DNA of 64,000 bases from Zarea fungicola (taxonomy: Eukaryota; Ascomycota; Sordariomycetes; Hypocreales; Cordycipitaceae), in contig FWCC01000054.1 in NCBI GenBank assembly GCA_900169235.1, positions 1 through 64,000 on the forward strand. The letters are read 5' to 3'. Of this stretch, positions 24,059 to 35,412 are shown piece after piece (positions within the stretch are counted from its first letter, which is position 1; every line of letters starts with the position of its first letter). The position numbers were made by a program, and so were the translations under genes. Under the pieces are notes generated by a model, which did no database searches, was not told the DNA's origin, and saw nothing but the letters and a program-made list of their open reading frames with translations.

Positions 24059-26651
24059 GAGGGTTTGACGGATGCATTATTGATTGTTTCTTGTAAATAG
24101 GCATTCCAGGGGCAAGTTTAATCGACTTCCTTGGGTATATATTTGGCGGACGCAGCTTTGATTTTAAATGCGTGTTTCTCTACATTCCATTGTTTTGTTG
24201 AGGAAGTCAGGGCGGGAACAGGGTCGCAATCATTTACGTATGTACGTATTAGCATCGCGAATAGAGTTGAAATGGAAGACATTTACATCAAAAGGGAAAC
24301 GATGAAGTAAAAAATAGCGAGGAAAGGCTCGGAGCCTTGGACTGGCTATGTCATAGGAAAGGAAGTTGTGATTGTTGCGCGCTAGCAGTGTTGTAAGTAG
24401 TTGGTTAGTCTATTAGTTAGTTACCAACATCAGCGAAGCCCCCCGACGTGCGCCACAGCCTCGGCAGTTGTGACGTCGTTGAAGCAGCGCAGGATAAGTG
24501 TGTCTTGGGAGAGGCACGTGCGCATACGTTGATGGCGAACAGGTGATGTCAACGCATGGCATGACCATTTAGAGGTGGTCGACAATGTGGCTGAAGCTAT
24601 GATTAAATACACCGTCACGATTTTGGACACCTCTAAGATGAGGTGCATGTTGTAGACCGAACCCAGACCTCATGACATACATGGTGTAGTTACTTGAAGC
24701 TAGCTGTGCCCAAGTACAGCAAAGAGACCAGGTAGCGGGTAACTACATGCAGGGGTGATGGTGCATGGCCGTTATCTGGCCAACCAGAGAGCGCCGATGT
24801 GGCGCATTGCGCGGTGGACTGGTATCGAGTGACGCAAGACCAACGTAGAAAGTACAGTCGCTTCAGGAAAATGTAAGTACCAATACAGCACGACATACAC
24901 AATCCCTACGTAGTTTTATGATGTAAATTGCTTTGGTGAACAATTTTAGGATTGATTGTGGAGTGCAATCGAAGGAAACTCATGTGTCAAAATCATGCTC
25001 TCCCCGGAAGAATGAATACCCAGTAAGTTGGTGGTGGTGGGCAGATTGTGTGCAATGGAAATTAATAGCGACTTATCAGTCATGCTATGCTAACTATCGG
25101 CGAAGTCATAAGAGATGGAGCAAAGTAACGAATGGAGCCATTTTTATTTTATTTTAAATCGAAATTTACTACCAGGTTGGCGGCCCGTTTCCTGGCAGTG
25201 TTGCGGGCGGGCTACCTAGCAACGGCGGGGGAGAACGAGAATAGTGCCTGTTTGGTATGCGGCGCGGCTTGGCCCAAAGCTGGGTTTTTAGTGCGATTCG
25301 TTTAGCCTGAAAGTTTATGGATTGCGGTTATCGTAACGGCTGTTCAATAACTAGGAAAACCAGAGCAAGTCGCAGCTGAAGCTGAATAGCGTGGAATGGA
25401 ATGTAGCAGTCAGTATCCTGTTTCTATTGCTGCCGCTATCTGTGCTATCAAATTGATCCACTGTCATAGTTACGTTTCAGAAGTCTCGTTTCTCTGCAAG
25501 CAACTGGCTGTTAAATGGAAAACAATTCATCGTGAGAAGATTCATTCATTATTCCTAAATACATTAACAGTGTCTTGTGAAAAGTCTCGGGAGACACACC
25601 GATAAGATTCAGACCGCCCATGTATGAGACCCTGCTTCTTGGGCCGGTCTGGCAGGTCCTTTGGTTCACTCCTAACCGGGCCGGAACCATGAGCTGCATA
25701 CTCCGTACCTTGCCTCGTATTACCTGTCCGAAATGACTGGAGCAGTTGATAGAGTGCGATATAATAAAGTGAGCCAGCTGATCGTGTAGTCTGGATGTTT
25801 CATCTGGCCCTTTCGCATTGTGAATTCCTTTCGTCAAGTTTCCTTTTTGTCGCCATCAGCTGCCAAAAAGACGTCGGTTTGTGTGGCCGCAGGCCCGTTG
25901 GGCAATGGGTTCCGCTGATCGAGGCTGCCACCTGTAGAAAGTTCACCTGCCCCGCTAAGAGCCCCGCTGTGAGTCGCACCAGGAACCTGACCATCCGTTT
26001 GCTACAGCGGACAAGCCGGCCCAAGCTACCTGTATGTACGCTGGCCTGGTGGTGTGGCATCAACTGGAAACGCGCGCCACATTGGCCTCGCTGGCCGTAC
26101 ATGCCCCTTCTCTTCTCTGGGCTGTCCCCGCTCTGTTTTGTTCTGTTAGCTTCTCCATACCTAGTAGTACTAAGGTAGCAGTCCGTAGGTACCTACGTCC
26201 AAGGAATTTGCTTCTGACCTTGAAAGCTCCCTCCTGCTGCACCAGACTATTTTTGTCCCTCTTCCCTCCCACAAAGAATCATATTTTGCCTCCTCCACTC
26301 TCGCATCTTGCCTCTACCAAACCAAATCATTTTATTTCCATCAGGTTCGTCTTTTCAATTCCCCCTTTGCCATCGCCAGCCTCACCCTGTCCTCTCCTCA
26401 GACCATACGCCCCCGTTCTCCCGAGCTGTATTTAGCTAGGCAGACCCCCTACGCACCAGCGCGCCCCTTGTACAAAACGTCACACCCCCCCTCTAGGAAG
26501 CTTCTAGCTCGCTAATACACACCCAAGGGTCTCTTGCCCCCTTTGCAGCCAGAAAAAAAATTACGACCTGCTCGCACTCTGCGCCAAACATCACCATCAA
26601 CTCGTCTACAAACCTACGTTGTCCTTCGAAATCGAACAAACTTTAGCAAGT
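24059..26651. other. Intergenic, TBC 3' region and reticulon promoter
   Basis: About 2.6 kb. The right 450 bases are strongly CT-rich (poly-pyrimidine), typical of the promoter and long leader of a highly expressed fungal gene, here the reticulon. TACTCCGTA occurs at 25699-25707. Open frames in the CT-rich part are composition artefacts. No gene is supported. Confidence 0.4.
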
Positions 26652-27955
26652 ATGACTGATATCGCTGGTGCAACTCCGGCTGCCAATGGCGCCTCTCCTT
26701 TCGAGAAGAACAGTATGGTGAGTCTGCTCCTTCGCTTTTGCTGGCCCTCTTTCCCCTCGTTGCCTAGCATCCAGCAGCTAACACCAGGACAGTTTTGCAT
26801 GTGACGCACATTTGGCCGCGTGGCAAACAACTAACATATGGCCTCTAGATGCCTCTGCCTCTGCCAAATCTACTGCCAACAGTATGTATCACGCTCTGGA
26901 CTGTTTTTGTAAGCCAAAAAAAAAGTTGCGCTAACAAACTCGCGATTTGCGCTCCTCCCCTATAGGCAGAAAGTCTCTTGATGCTCAGCCCTCGACGCAC
27001 TATCATTCGCTCTTCACGGACCTTCTCTCTTGGAAGAACCCCCGTAAGTTTTTTTTTTTAAAAAAAAAATTTCACTCTTGGCTTTTGAGCTGTGCCTTTC
27101 GTTTCTCGGGCTTGTCGCCGGATCAATTACTAACGACCCCTGCAGGCAACTCCGGCATTGCCTACGGTTCTATTGTTACTCTCATCCTCGCCACCCGCTA
27201 TTTTGACATTATCCGCTGGGCTTTCAAGCTCTCATGGATGACCCTGGCCGTTACCATCACCGCCGAGATTGCCGGCAAGCTTGTCATTAACAGTGGCCTA
27301 GCTTCCCAGCTCCGCCCTCGCCGATACTACACACTGTCCCGTGACACTGTGGACGGCATTGTTGGGGACGTCCACGAGCTTGCCAACTTCTTCATCATTG
27401 AGGGCCAGCGCATTCTCTTCGCCGAGAATGTCGGCGTATCTGCAGCTGTGAGTGACCATTAAACCTCGTCGGCGTCCCGTTTCGAGCCACTGCTAACTTG
27501 CCCGCCAGGCCTGCGTCGCTGCTTTCATCTCTTACTTCCTGGTCAAACTTGTCCCATATTGGGCCCTTGCCATTCTCAGCACTACTCTGGCCTTTTTTGT
27601 CCCCCTAGTCTACGCCGCCAACAAAGAACTTATCGATGAGAATCTCCAGATCGCTTCCGACGCTATCAATGCCCAGACCGCCCAGGTCCGCGATGCCGCA
27701 CAGAAGCAGGCCGATCAGCTTACTTCTCTTGGCAAGCAATATGCCGGTGACTACACTGGTAAAGTGCAGGACATGATCCGTGGCCGTCCTGCTCCTACTG
27801 CTAGCTCTACTATCGCCGAGACCAAGGCCACTACCAAGGCCAAGGCTCCCGAGTTCCCCTCTGCTCCCACTGAGGAGCCTATCGCCGCCAAAGCGGCCGC
27901 TGAGACTTCTGAGCTGCCGACTGCTCCCGAAGATGAGCCCCTGATTGCCGCGTAA
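26652..27955 (+). CDS. RTN1: Reticulon-like ER-shaping protein (five exons, 306 aa)
   Basis: Integral ER membrane protein that bends membrane into tubules. Exons are 26652-26712, 26849-26881, 26966-27043, 27146-27447 and 27509-27955. The reticulon homology domain starts at THYHSLFTDLLSWKNPRNSG and has two long hydrophobic hairpins: the first around YGSIVTLILATRYFDIIRW through the TLAVTITAEIAGKL part, the second from ACVAAFISYFLVKLV to AFFVPLVYAAN. An amphipathic helix (NKELIDENLQIASDAINAQT) follows, then an Ala/Pro/Glu-rich tail. Exon 2 is only 33 nt. The intron 1 donor used is GTATGG, because it alone keeps the frame; a stronger GTGAGT lies 5 nt downstream. Intron 3 contains an uninterrupted T-run/A-run inverted pair. 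The N-terminal 30 residues are variable in the family. Confidence 0.9.
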
Positions 27956-28782
27956 ATTGCGAAATCCACGATAACGTCTACATGCACACGGTCTATCGAT
28001 AAACCGCGATGTATACTCGGAGCACCCGCCATAGGTGCATCCTGTCTGTTCTGTCTTACGACAACATGGTTTTAATGACGATTATTTGGGCTTCAAAGTA
28101 AGCGTTTTCCGACAAGTTTTGTCTTTTTTGGGTTTCTGCACGCATTTTTCTCGGTTGGAGGTCAACCGGGACTGCCTTTAAAGCATGGCGTCTTGCTGGA
28201 AAGCAACATTAAGCTTGCTTTCTTTGGAATTGTTGTACCTGTAGGAAAAGAAAAGCAGCAAAGAGAAGCTGGAGAGATGGGTGCGATATGCTGATTTTTT
28301 ATGTTAATGGTAGTGGTACGAAACCTGTTTCCTTCATATCACTTCAACAATATCCTGCAGGCTCAGGCTACATTACTTTTTGATGAAACTTGGGCCTTCA
28401 AAGTGTACTTGTGACGGAGGACTGCACAGCGCGTGTATTTTGTGTGTTTTGTGTTTGTCTGTTTGGGCATTTGGGCAGTGGACCCTGTTCGGCAGCTTTT
28501 ACGTTAAAAATTGCTTTCCGTTGGTCTTTGCCTTGAACTGCTGATGCTGTAAAGTTGAATATTTTCTTTTCATGTCGTTGAAACAAGTTGCTTTTCCATT
28601 GCTCCGTGGTTATGCGTAATGTATGTGCCACTATGTACTCTCTATTAACCGACGAGACCCAATGCAAAACTAACTGCAGAAAACAAAGGGACAAATGAAC
28701 AAGACTACATGTAAAACTCCTTTCCAGGCTCCTGTCCCCAACCTCGTCATCTTCTGTACATACAAACCACCAATATGCCCTC
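27956..28782. other. Intergenic between convergent RTN1 and BMS1
   Basis: This holds the 3' UTRs of both genes. It is T-rich on the + strand near 28080-28160. No gene is seen; the frames that overlap its right end belong to the antisense of BMS1. Confidence 0.4.
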
Positions 28783-31700
28783 TTACTTTCTGCTGCGCTT
28801 GCCGCCAGCTCCGGCGTCGTCGCCTGCGGCTCTCTTGCGGCCATTCTTGCGCCAAAAGTCTTTTGATTCGCGCTTCTCTCTCGCCTCCTTTTTGGCAACA
28901 TTATCCGCCATTTTCTTCTTGAACGATGCGCGCGTCTCCTCCTTTTTCGCGCGTCTCTTGGCCGCGGCATCGTTACGCACCGTGAGCAGCTGCTGCATGA
29001 CGGCACGGGCCTTGCGCTCCTCCGTCCCGCCGGCAACAACGGCGCGCTTCTGCATGTACGTCTTCTTCCTCTGGGGTCTCATCTCGACAATCTGTGACTT
29101 GTACGGCAGGGAGCCGGCGAGGGCGCGGGGCACCTTCAAGGCGTTGAAGTGGCGGTCTTCGCGCTCGATCTTGCGGTACTGGCTGTTCTTCTCCTGCGGC
29201 GCCTTGAGCCCCTGGTCGCGGCGGACCTCGCCTGTGAGGCGCATGGGCTGCCACCCAATGAGGTTGGTAACGGGGTTGCAGAAGCGGCGCGGCTTTATGG
29301 GGTACCAGGCGCGCAGGAAGACGATGTCGCTGACGAGGATCTTGTCCTCAAAGGTGGCGCGGAAGTGGCCGTCGGGCTTGGAGAGGGCACGCTTGATCTG
29401 TCCTCGGATACCGGAGACAGTCTTGATGGAGGCGCCTTCAAACTTGGCAATCTCGAGGGAGGTGGTAAACATGTCTTTGATGAAGGCTGTGTTTTTGAAA
29501 ATCTTGTACGGCACGCCGGTGAGCTTGAGCTTCTTGACGATTTCGGTCGACTCGTCGACGGAAAGCACCGTGCCGGTGGCGGCGATGCGGAACCCCGGGT
29601 TGGTCGCGGCCATGGAGTTGAAGCACACGAAGCCGCTGCTGGGTGCGATGAGAGGGGCGTAAATGGTCGCGAAGCAAAAGGTGTGCTCGGGAGTGTACTT
29701 CAGCATGCGGTTGCGCGTGCGTGAGTCTGAGATGGAGTAGATGGGCAGCGACTGAAAGCGGCGCCAGCCGAGCGAGAAGATGAGGGGGTCGTTGGTCTTC
29801 AGGATCTTCTTGTGCCAGCGGTGGCGCTTAATGCGCACCTGCACGAACCCCCAACGGTCCTCAGTCGGTGTCAGTCCGCCGATAATGATGGGCATTCGGG
29901 CGTCAAAGCGGTTGACGAACTCTGCGGGGACATTCTCCAGCACAAGCTTGGCATACTTGCCCGCGCGGAACCCTTCGACAGCAGCGCGCTGGCGCTCATC
30001 GAGCTCGGCGTATTCTTCCTTGTTGATATCGAGCTGCTTCTGGATCACAGCCTTCTGCGCATCATACCAGTCGTCCTCGCCAAATTCTTGAATGTCGCCG
30101 CCCTCGCGCCGGGCGTTGGCTTTGTCGTTGAGAAACCCTTCACGGTCTTCCTCCTCGAAGCGCTGCTTAAGCTCCTCTTTGCGGCGGGCATTCTTCTCGC
30201 GCTCGGCTTCGATATCTTCGACCCCATGTGTCTCATTCTCCTTGGTCGGCTTGCCCTCGCCCTCCTCGGCTTCGAGATCCTCGAATTCGCCATCACCCTC
30301 GCTGTCCCCGGCATCGGACGCGCCGTTCCAGCTCTCACCGTCTTCGTCGGCGTTGTCACCGCGGCGGCTCAGGTCAGCGGCTGTGAATCTGCGTCGTAGA
30401 GCTTCCATGTTCTCCTCTTCTTCCCACTTCGTCGCCAGGTCCTGGTAATCATAGTCTGGGAAATAACGGTCGTCTGCCATGTCCTCATTTTCTTGTGATG
30501 TCTTCTTGAAAAAGACGTCGTCGTCTTCGTCCTCAATATTTTCTTCCACGTCTTCTTCCTGATCGCCTCGCCATTTCTTCAGGGCATCCTCAGGTGTCAT
30601 GGATACATCGTACATGAAGCGAGCCAGGTCGCCCGTGTGGTATGAGCGTTTGCGGCCGTGCATTTTGAAAGCCTTGCCCGTCAGGTCATCCTTCCATCGC
30701 AGAGCAGCTGCCTCTTCATCTGAATCATAGCCCTCTTCCTCATCGTCGTCTCCCTCGAGTTCTGACATGGAGCCAAGGTCGGAATCGCTGTCGGCAAAGG
30801 CAATGTCCTCCTCTCCATTTTCCTTGTCGGCTTCTTTTCGGAATATGCTTCCCAGTTTGCCTTCGTCGAATTCAGCCTCGGAGGCTTCATCATCACTGCC
30901 GCTGTTGAACGCCTCATCATCCATATACTCGTCATCGTCGCCTTCGCGCTCCGCTAACCTGGCATTACGTTGTGTTTTGCGGCCAGAATCCTCGACTTCT
31001 TGTGGAATATCCTTGATAGTCTCGCCGCCCTGGAAGATTTGCAGACCCTCATCTGTCTGGCCAAGTAGCCTGCGCTCACCCTGCAGACCAATAATCATCT
31101 CCTCACCCTCACCACGCTCTCCATCGTCCTCGGCGTCTCTATCAAAAGTGAAGCCCTTATCCTTGGTGATCCAAATTGCGTCGCCGTCAATTTTTAAACC
31201 ACTACGGTCCGACATAGGTGCATGCAGTCTCTTTTCCTTTTCGTCGAGTCGTCTTCGGCCGGTCTTGCCCGTAATCTTGGCTAGGGCCTGCTCCATGGCA
31301 GGCGTTGGGCAGGGGTCCGGCTGTACTTCCATACTAGCGACGGTGAAATCGCCGAGGCCGGGAATATGCACGCGCTGATTCTGTGGTGCGAAATTTGTGC
31401 CCCGAAGATAACCTGACAGGACGATCGATCGGTCGCATTTCGGGTCAGCTTCAATGTTTGTAGGGTGCGTAATGTCGCGGAAACTGTCGATGATGGTATA
31501 GGGGTGTGAGTTGCGCCAGATGAGTGGACGAGGGTTCTTCATTACGGATAAGAAGCGGGAGAGATTGTGGATTTCGCGATCAGGGTAGCGGCCGTTCATA
31601 ACACCGGATAGATAGAAGAGATGAGCGCCCTGGTAAAGCTCTGTCCAGAGTCTCTTCTTGAGTCTCTTTTTTGCTTCCTTGAGCGCCTGTGGTTTACGGA

Positions 31701-32280
31701 ATAGATCCAAGTGTGTCAGCACACCAAAGACATTTCCTGGCATACCGGTGGCTGCGAGAATATTGAGGAATTCCATCGTTTCCATTTCGAAGCCGTAGTT
31801 GCCGTCAATGAGCAGCAGCACAATATCGGCAACCTTGGCAATATCGACCATTGCCTCGAGTTCATTGGGGCACTCGACAAAGGTAAGGCGCTGCTTCTTG
31901 GATGTGATGACAGTGATCGGACCCTGGGGTTCTGTAATGGTTTCTTTGGCATATCGGCGAATCAAGGACTTGAGCAGTGTCGTCTTTCCCACCCCGGGGG
32001 GGCCGACGATGGCAACGAGACGCGGGGGTGCCTCATCAGGCAGTCTGTCGACAAGAGGGACATGGAAACGTCGTTCTTTGATCTAATTGGGGCGGAAAGT
32101 TAGCATCTATACGGTACGAGCGCAAGCAAAAGGCCAAGGCGGGCATACATCGGACGAACGAGCAGCGGTTCTTTGCAGCTTTCCAGGTCGCGCAAAGGCA
32201 AAGGCCTTCGGATTGCGCTCTCCAGAGCTCTGGGGCTTCTTCTCCTTTGATTTGCGGTGCGGCTTGTGTAGCTGCTCCAT
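28783..32280 (-). CDS. BMS1: Ribosome biogenesis GTPase Bms1 (two exons, 1143 aa)
   Basis: Nucleolar GTPase of the small-subunit processome that delivers Rcl1 to pre-rRNA for 18S maturation. Exon 1 is 32280-32149 and exon 2 is 32082-28783; the 66-nt intron has GTATGC, GCTAAC and AATTAG signals. Exon 1 gives the basic start MEQLHKPHRKSKEKK and the family stretch NPKAFAFARPGKLQRT. The P-loop GPPGVGKTT is at residues 71-79. A G4-like TxxD occurs as THLD. The AARP2CN domain follows (SGYLRGTNFAPQNQRVHIPG). The middle, about 330-680, is very acidic with charged repeats. The C-terminal RIBIOP_C (DUF663) domain includes RIKRHRWHKKILKTNDPLIF and SLGWRRFQSLPIYS. The last 100 residues are Lys/Arg-rich. 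The length is normal for fungal Bms1. Confidence 0.96.
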
Positions 32281-33063
32281 CGTTGCGCCCTTCTATCGTG
32301 GTATGGGACAAGAAAATTGAATGGCCCGGCGGGTTCAACCATAAAAATTTCTGGACGGATGACCTTATCGATAAGACGCAGAAAAGCCGCCCCAACTACA
32401 TGCTTGTTATGGCGCTAGTCCTTTTTTGGGTGTTCGCCTTGAACTTGTGTCTACGAGATGCAAGTAATAATGATGTCAACCTAATGAAATATTGATATGA
32501 AAGAAATTATGATGGATGCTATGCATTTATGTATTGAAACGAAGCTTTATCGTCATAAAAGGGAAAGAAAAATTTGGGTTGCTGCCATTGCAGGTATCTA
32601 GTTATACAGTTACAGGCGGCGATAGCCTTAGCAACTGCAATGCATTGCAGGTAGCAATTTAGAAGACTTGACTCAATCGTGATCCAACTCTTGACAAGCT
32701 CAATTTGCCGCCACCCGAATTGACTTTCTTTACCCGAAATCACAGGGCTTACCCTTGTCACTAGCTGAAAGGAACATCCACTTCCTACGTGCTAGGCCCA
32801 GTAGGCCATGTGCAAGCCGGGCCGTTTCGCGTTGCGTATTCCTCGTACAGAGTGGCTGAGCAAACGCGAGCAACAGACGGATTCGTTAATATGAATGCGT
32901 GACAAGCATCCCTGCGATAATTGAATCCTCGTCTCTCATTCCAGGTCTAGAATGACTATATAGCCTCTAATGCCCATATGTAGAAGATTCGGTTAAAATA
33001 TAAAAGAAAGACTGTGGTTAATAGAGGAAACAAATACAACAAAACATTTACCAACTCCGAACC
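32281..33063. promoter_or_regulatory. Divergent promoter region between BMS1 and the LURP-one-like gene
   Basis: About 780 bp between divergently transcribed starts. No coding frame is supported. The 60 bases before 33064 are A-rich, with a TATAAAAG-like stretch near 32998-33006, about 60 nt before the ATG. Confidence 0.4.
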
Positions 33064-33651
33064 ATGTTAAGCTTCGATATTTACCGCCCAGCCTTCTGCT
33101 ACCACTACGATGTCAAGATAGCCGACTCGCAAGAAAATGCCTATTTCTGCAAAGCCACTCGTCTGACTCGCAGCAGCGTGCCTGATTTAGTACTCTACAC
33201 CGGCAGCAGCGCAACTGGCACGGCAGTAGCCATGTCCCATATTCTTCAATTTTCTCAAACCTGCAAGCTTGGCTTGGGGATGCACGACACGCAATGGGAG
33301 GACTTTACACAGTCAAATAAGCGTGGCTCGGAACACAGCTGGGCCATGTCCCTTAACGATGTCTTCGAGTCCAGCTCGACGGCTAGGCGGCTACGGCTAA
33401 TTTGGAAGAGGACAACAAGTGTGACAACGGAAGGCTCAGCTAAGCCCGTGATAGGCCAACGAGGCTATCGCGGATTTCGGGGGTGGAAGTTGGTGGATGC
33501 GGATGATCAGAAGAATATTCTGGCAGTCTTCACCTTTGATAAGGCCTTCGGGCGCCGGGGCACTGTGGATATAAATGTTGACTATGGGAAGGGATTTGTG
33601 CGCGGGGTATTGATGAGCATTTTGACCTTGTATGAGAGATCGGAGCGATGA
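33064..33651 (+). CDS. LURP-one-related/tubby C-terminal-like protein (195 aa)
   Basis: A single-exon gene encoding a small globular protein. It looks like the fungal LOR/tubby-like fold: MLSFDIYRPAFCYHY at the start, alternating beta strands, the WKRTTSV motif near residues 114-120, a GWKLVD... ILAVFTFD strand pair near 143-159, and a C-terminal hydrophobic helix VRGVLMSILTLYERSER that in this family packs inside the barrel. The length fits. The biochemical role of the fungal family is not established; some relatives are phospholipid scramblases, but this is only fold-level similarity. The start is AACCATG with an A at -3. It lies divergent to BMS1 and next to the repeat-rich stretch containing the candidate MITE. 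Confidence 0.75.
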   Translation: MLSFDIYRPAFCYHYDVKIADSQENAYFCKATRLTRSSVPDLVLYTGSSATGTAVAMSHILQFSQTCKLGLGMHDTQWEDFTQSNKRGSEHSWAMSLNDVFESSSTARRLRLIWKRTTSVTTEGSAKPVIGQRGYRGFRGWKLVDADDQKNILAVFTFDKAFGRRGTVDINVDYGKGFVRGVLMSILTLYERSER

Positions 33652-35412
33652 GCGCAAGATTCATTGGTTGTCCACAAGTCTATATGCGGGGAAGGGACCT
33701 ATGGTCAGAGGTTTCATTAGCTGGTTGTTTCAATGCCGTCGGACGGCTTTATGCATTCGTGGTTTTCCCTCTCGGCAGTTCGTTTGTGCTCTTGTCAGGT
33801 TCCTTAAAAATTAATAATAATAAGCTCAACTTGGTGGCGTTCTGTTTGGTAATAGAAAGTTAGAAGCCGACTCAGTATGGAGATAAAAGCCAAAGAAACC
33901 TGAAAGGGCCTTCTTTCATTTCGCAAAAAAGGTCTTGTTATTGTTTTTAAAAGCCCGTATCGACAGGGTTGGAATGGCGCCGTCAACTCGGAAATGTGCT
34001 AGCAGAAGGTTTGGTGGTCCTCATCATTATCCTCCCTGAACCAGACCCAATCTCATTGACTGCGTCGAGCCGCACGATTACGGGGGACTAGTTACATGCG
34101 ACATCCCGCCATATCATCTACTCACCCTAGGGGTGGTGTGGTATGCACCTAAGCAGGCTCAGAGGTGCCTAATTTTAATAAGGCAGCGCCATATAAAATT
34201 TAATAATAGATGCACTAGTAGATTCATATTCAGTTTGCAGTACTAGCTCACTGGCTTCCTTGCTGGCTTCCTTGCTGACTTCCTAGTTTACTTATACTAG
34301 GAATCAACTTAATTAATAACCCTAACCCTTACTAGTACTACCTTATAGTGGCTCTTATAGGGCCTACCCACTAGCTACTAGAGGTCACTATTAAGGCTAT
34401 TCTTAGCGCCAGAGCGCCAGCCAGCAGCCAGCAAGGAAGTCAGCTAGCCAATTAAAACAGAGCTTTAACTACCTTACTACTATTAATTATATGTTGTGTA
34501 ATTATATATGCTATAGTGACACTACTACACTAACGCCGAACGAGTGAGCAAAGCCTCGGATATAGGAATACAAATTTCGGTGTGGCGGGATGTCGCATTT
34601 AGTCGCCCGTACACGATCTTCGGGCTAGCGGTCTTGGCACTAAATGGCTTGACGCTTCCAAGAAACTTAGCAGCCTAATACTTTTCTCGTAAAGAGCACG
34701 CATATTGATGTATTATCGATTCATTATCCCCACAGACACGTGAGAATGATTAGTCCTTTTGATGGGTGGTTTATGTTTGTAATTTAATTTATTTATTTAT
34801 TTTATGCCCATGCAGCCATTGCTGCGAGTAATGTGTTCCTTTTACCATTGGCAAAGGAACGGCGAACCCCGAGCGGCCCGCCGTCCCTCATATTTGCTTA
34901 GCCACGCTCTTCCAGGCGACGAGATTGCGAAAGCCCTTATCTCCTAACATGGAGGCCGTTATCCAGTCCACCTCCCTTCGCATTTCTCGGGGTAGAAAAA
35001 GAAGCCCGAACAGCGAGCTCCTCTTAGTATCGCAGCCCATTATTACAGAACAGCCATCATCAGTCACACAGCCCATATCGCACATTTTATGCGACCTCGG
35101 GTCAAGACGGCTACAAATCGGGTTCTGATGGAGAAAGTACTCTCTAGCAACGACTAATCCAGATACTAATACTAATCCCACGAGGCATCAGCATGGTAGA
35201 TGCCGATCTGTCGTGTCACAATGCCCACCGCACATAGCCGGTGGGTCGCTTCCCCAGGTCCGGAGTCGGCACCTTGTAAAAATATAAGTCACTCCCCCAG
35301 GTTCCCGTACCATGATATCTGGACTGGCTTCCCCTCAGTTTCTTCCCAGCACCATCGGATTCTACTGGGTTGGTCCGCGTAAATACTTGCGATACCTCGC
35401 TCCCTCTACACA
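33652..35412. other. AT-rich intergenic region holding a candidate MITE
   Basis: About 1.76 kb. The centre (34096-34598) is an inverted-repeat element listed separately. The rest is unique DNA. A minus-strand frame at 35181-34888 (97 codons, opening with GTG, first ATG further in) has balanced amino acid use but no start context or known motif. A TATA-like AATATAAG lies about 130 bp before the permease start. Confidence 0.4.
34096..34598. mobile_element. Candidate MITE with 16-bp terminal inverted repeats (503 bp)
   Basis: The left end ATGCGACATCCCGCCA (34096-34111) is a perfect inverted copy of the right end (34583-34598). A second, internal inverted pair, TTCCTTGCTGGCT at 34256-34268 and its complement at 34426-34438, is nested inside. 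The interior is AT-rich, dense in CTAG/TTA words, and has no coding frame. TTA flanks both ends, with a one-base offset on the left, so a 3-bp target duplication as made by PIF/Harbinger elements is possible but not clean. It is non-autonomous and only one copy is seen in this window. Confidence 0.7.

Noticed and set aside
26034..26435. A + frame of 133 codons upstream of the reticulon
   Set aside because: It lies in the CT-rich promoter/leader; its Ser/Leu/Pro content follows from the poly-pyrimidine composition.
29149..31378. Several + strand frames opposite BMS1
   Set aside because: They are antisense to the acidic and charged BMS1 middle; Ser/Leu/Pro-rich shadows only.
34317..34329. Telomere-like CCTAACCCT
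   Set aside because: Only about one and a half CCCTAA units inside the candidate MITE; too short to be an interstitial telomere.
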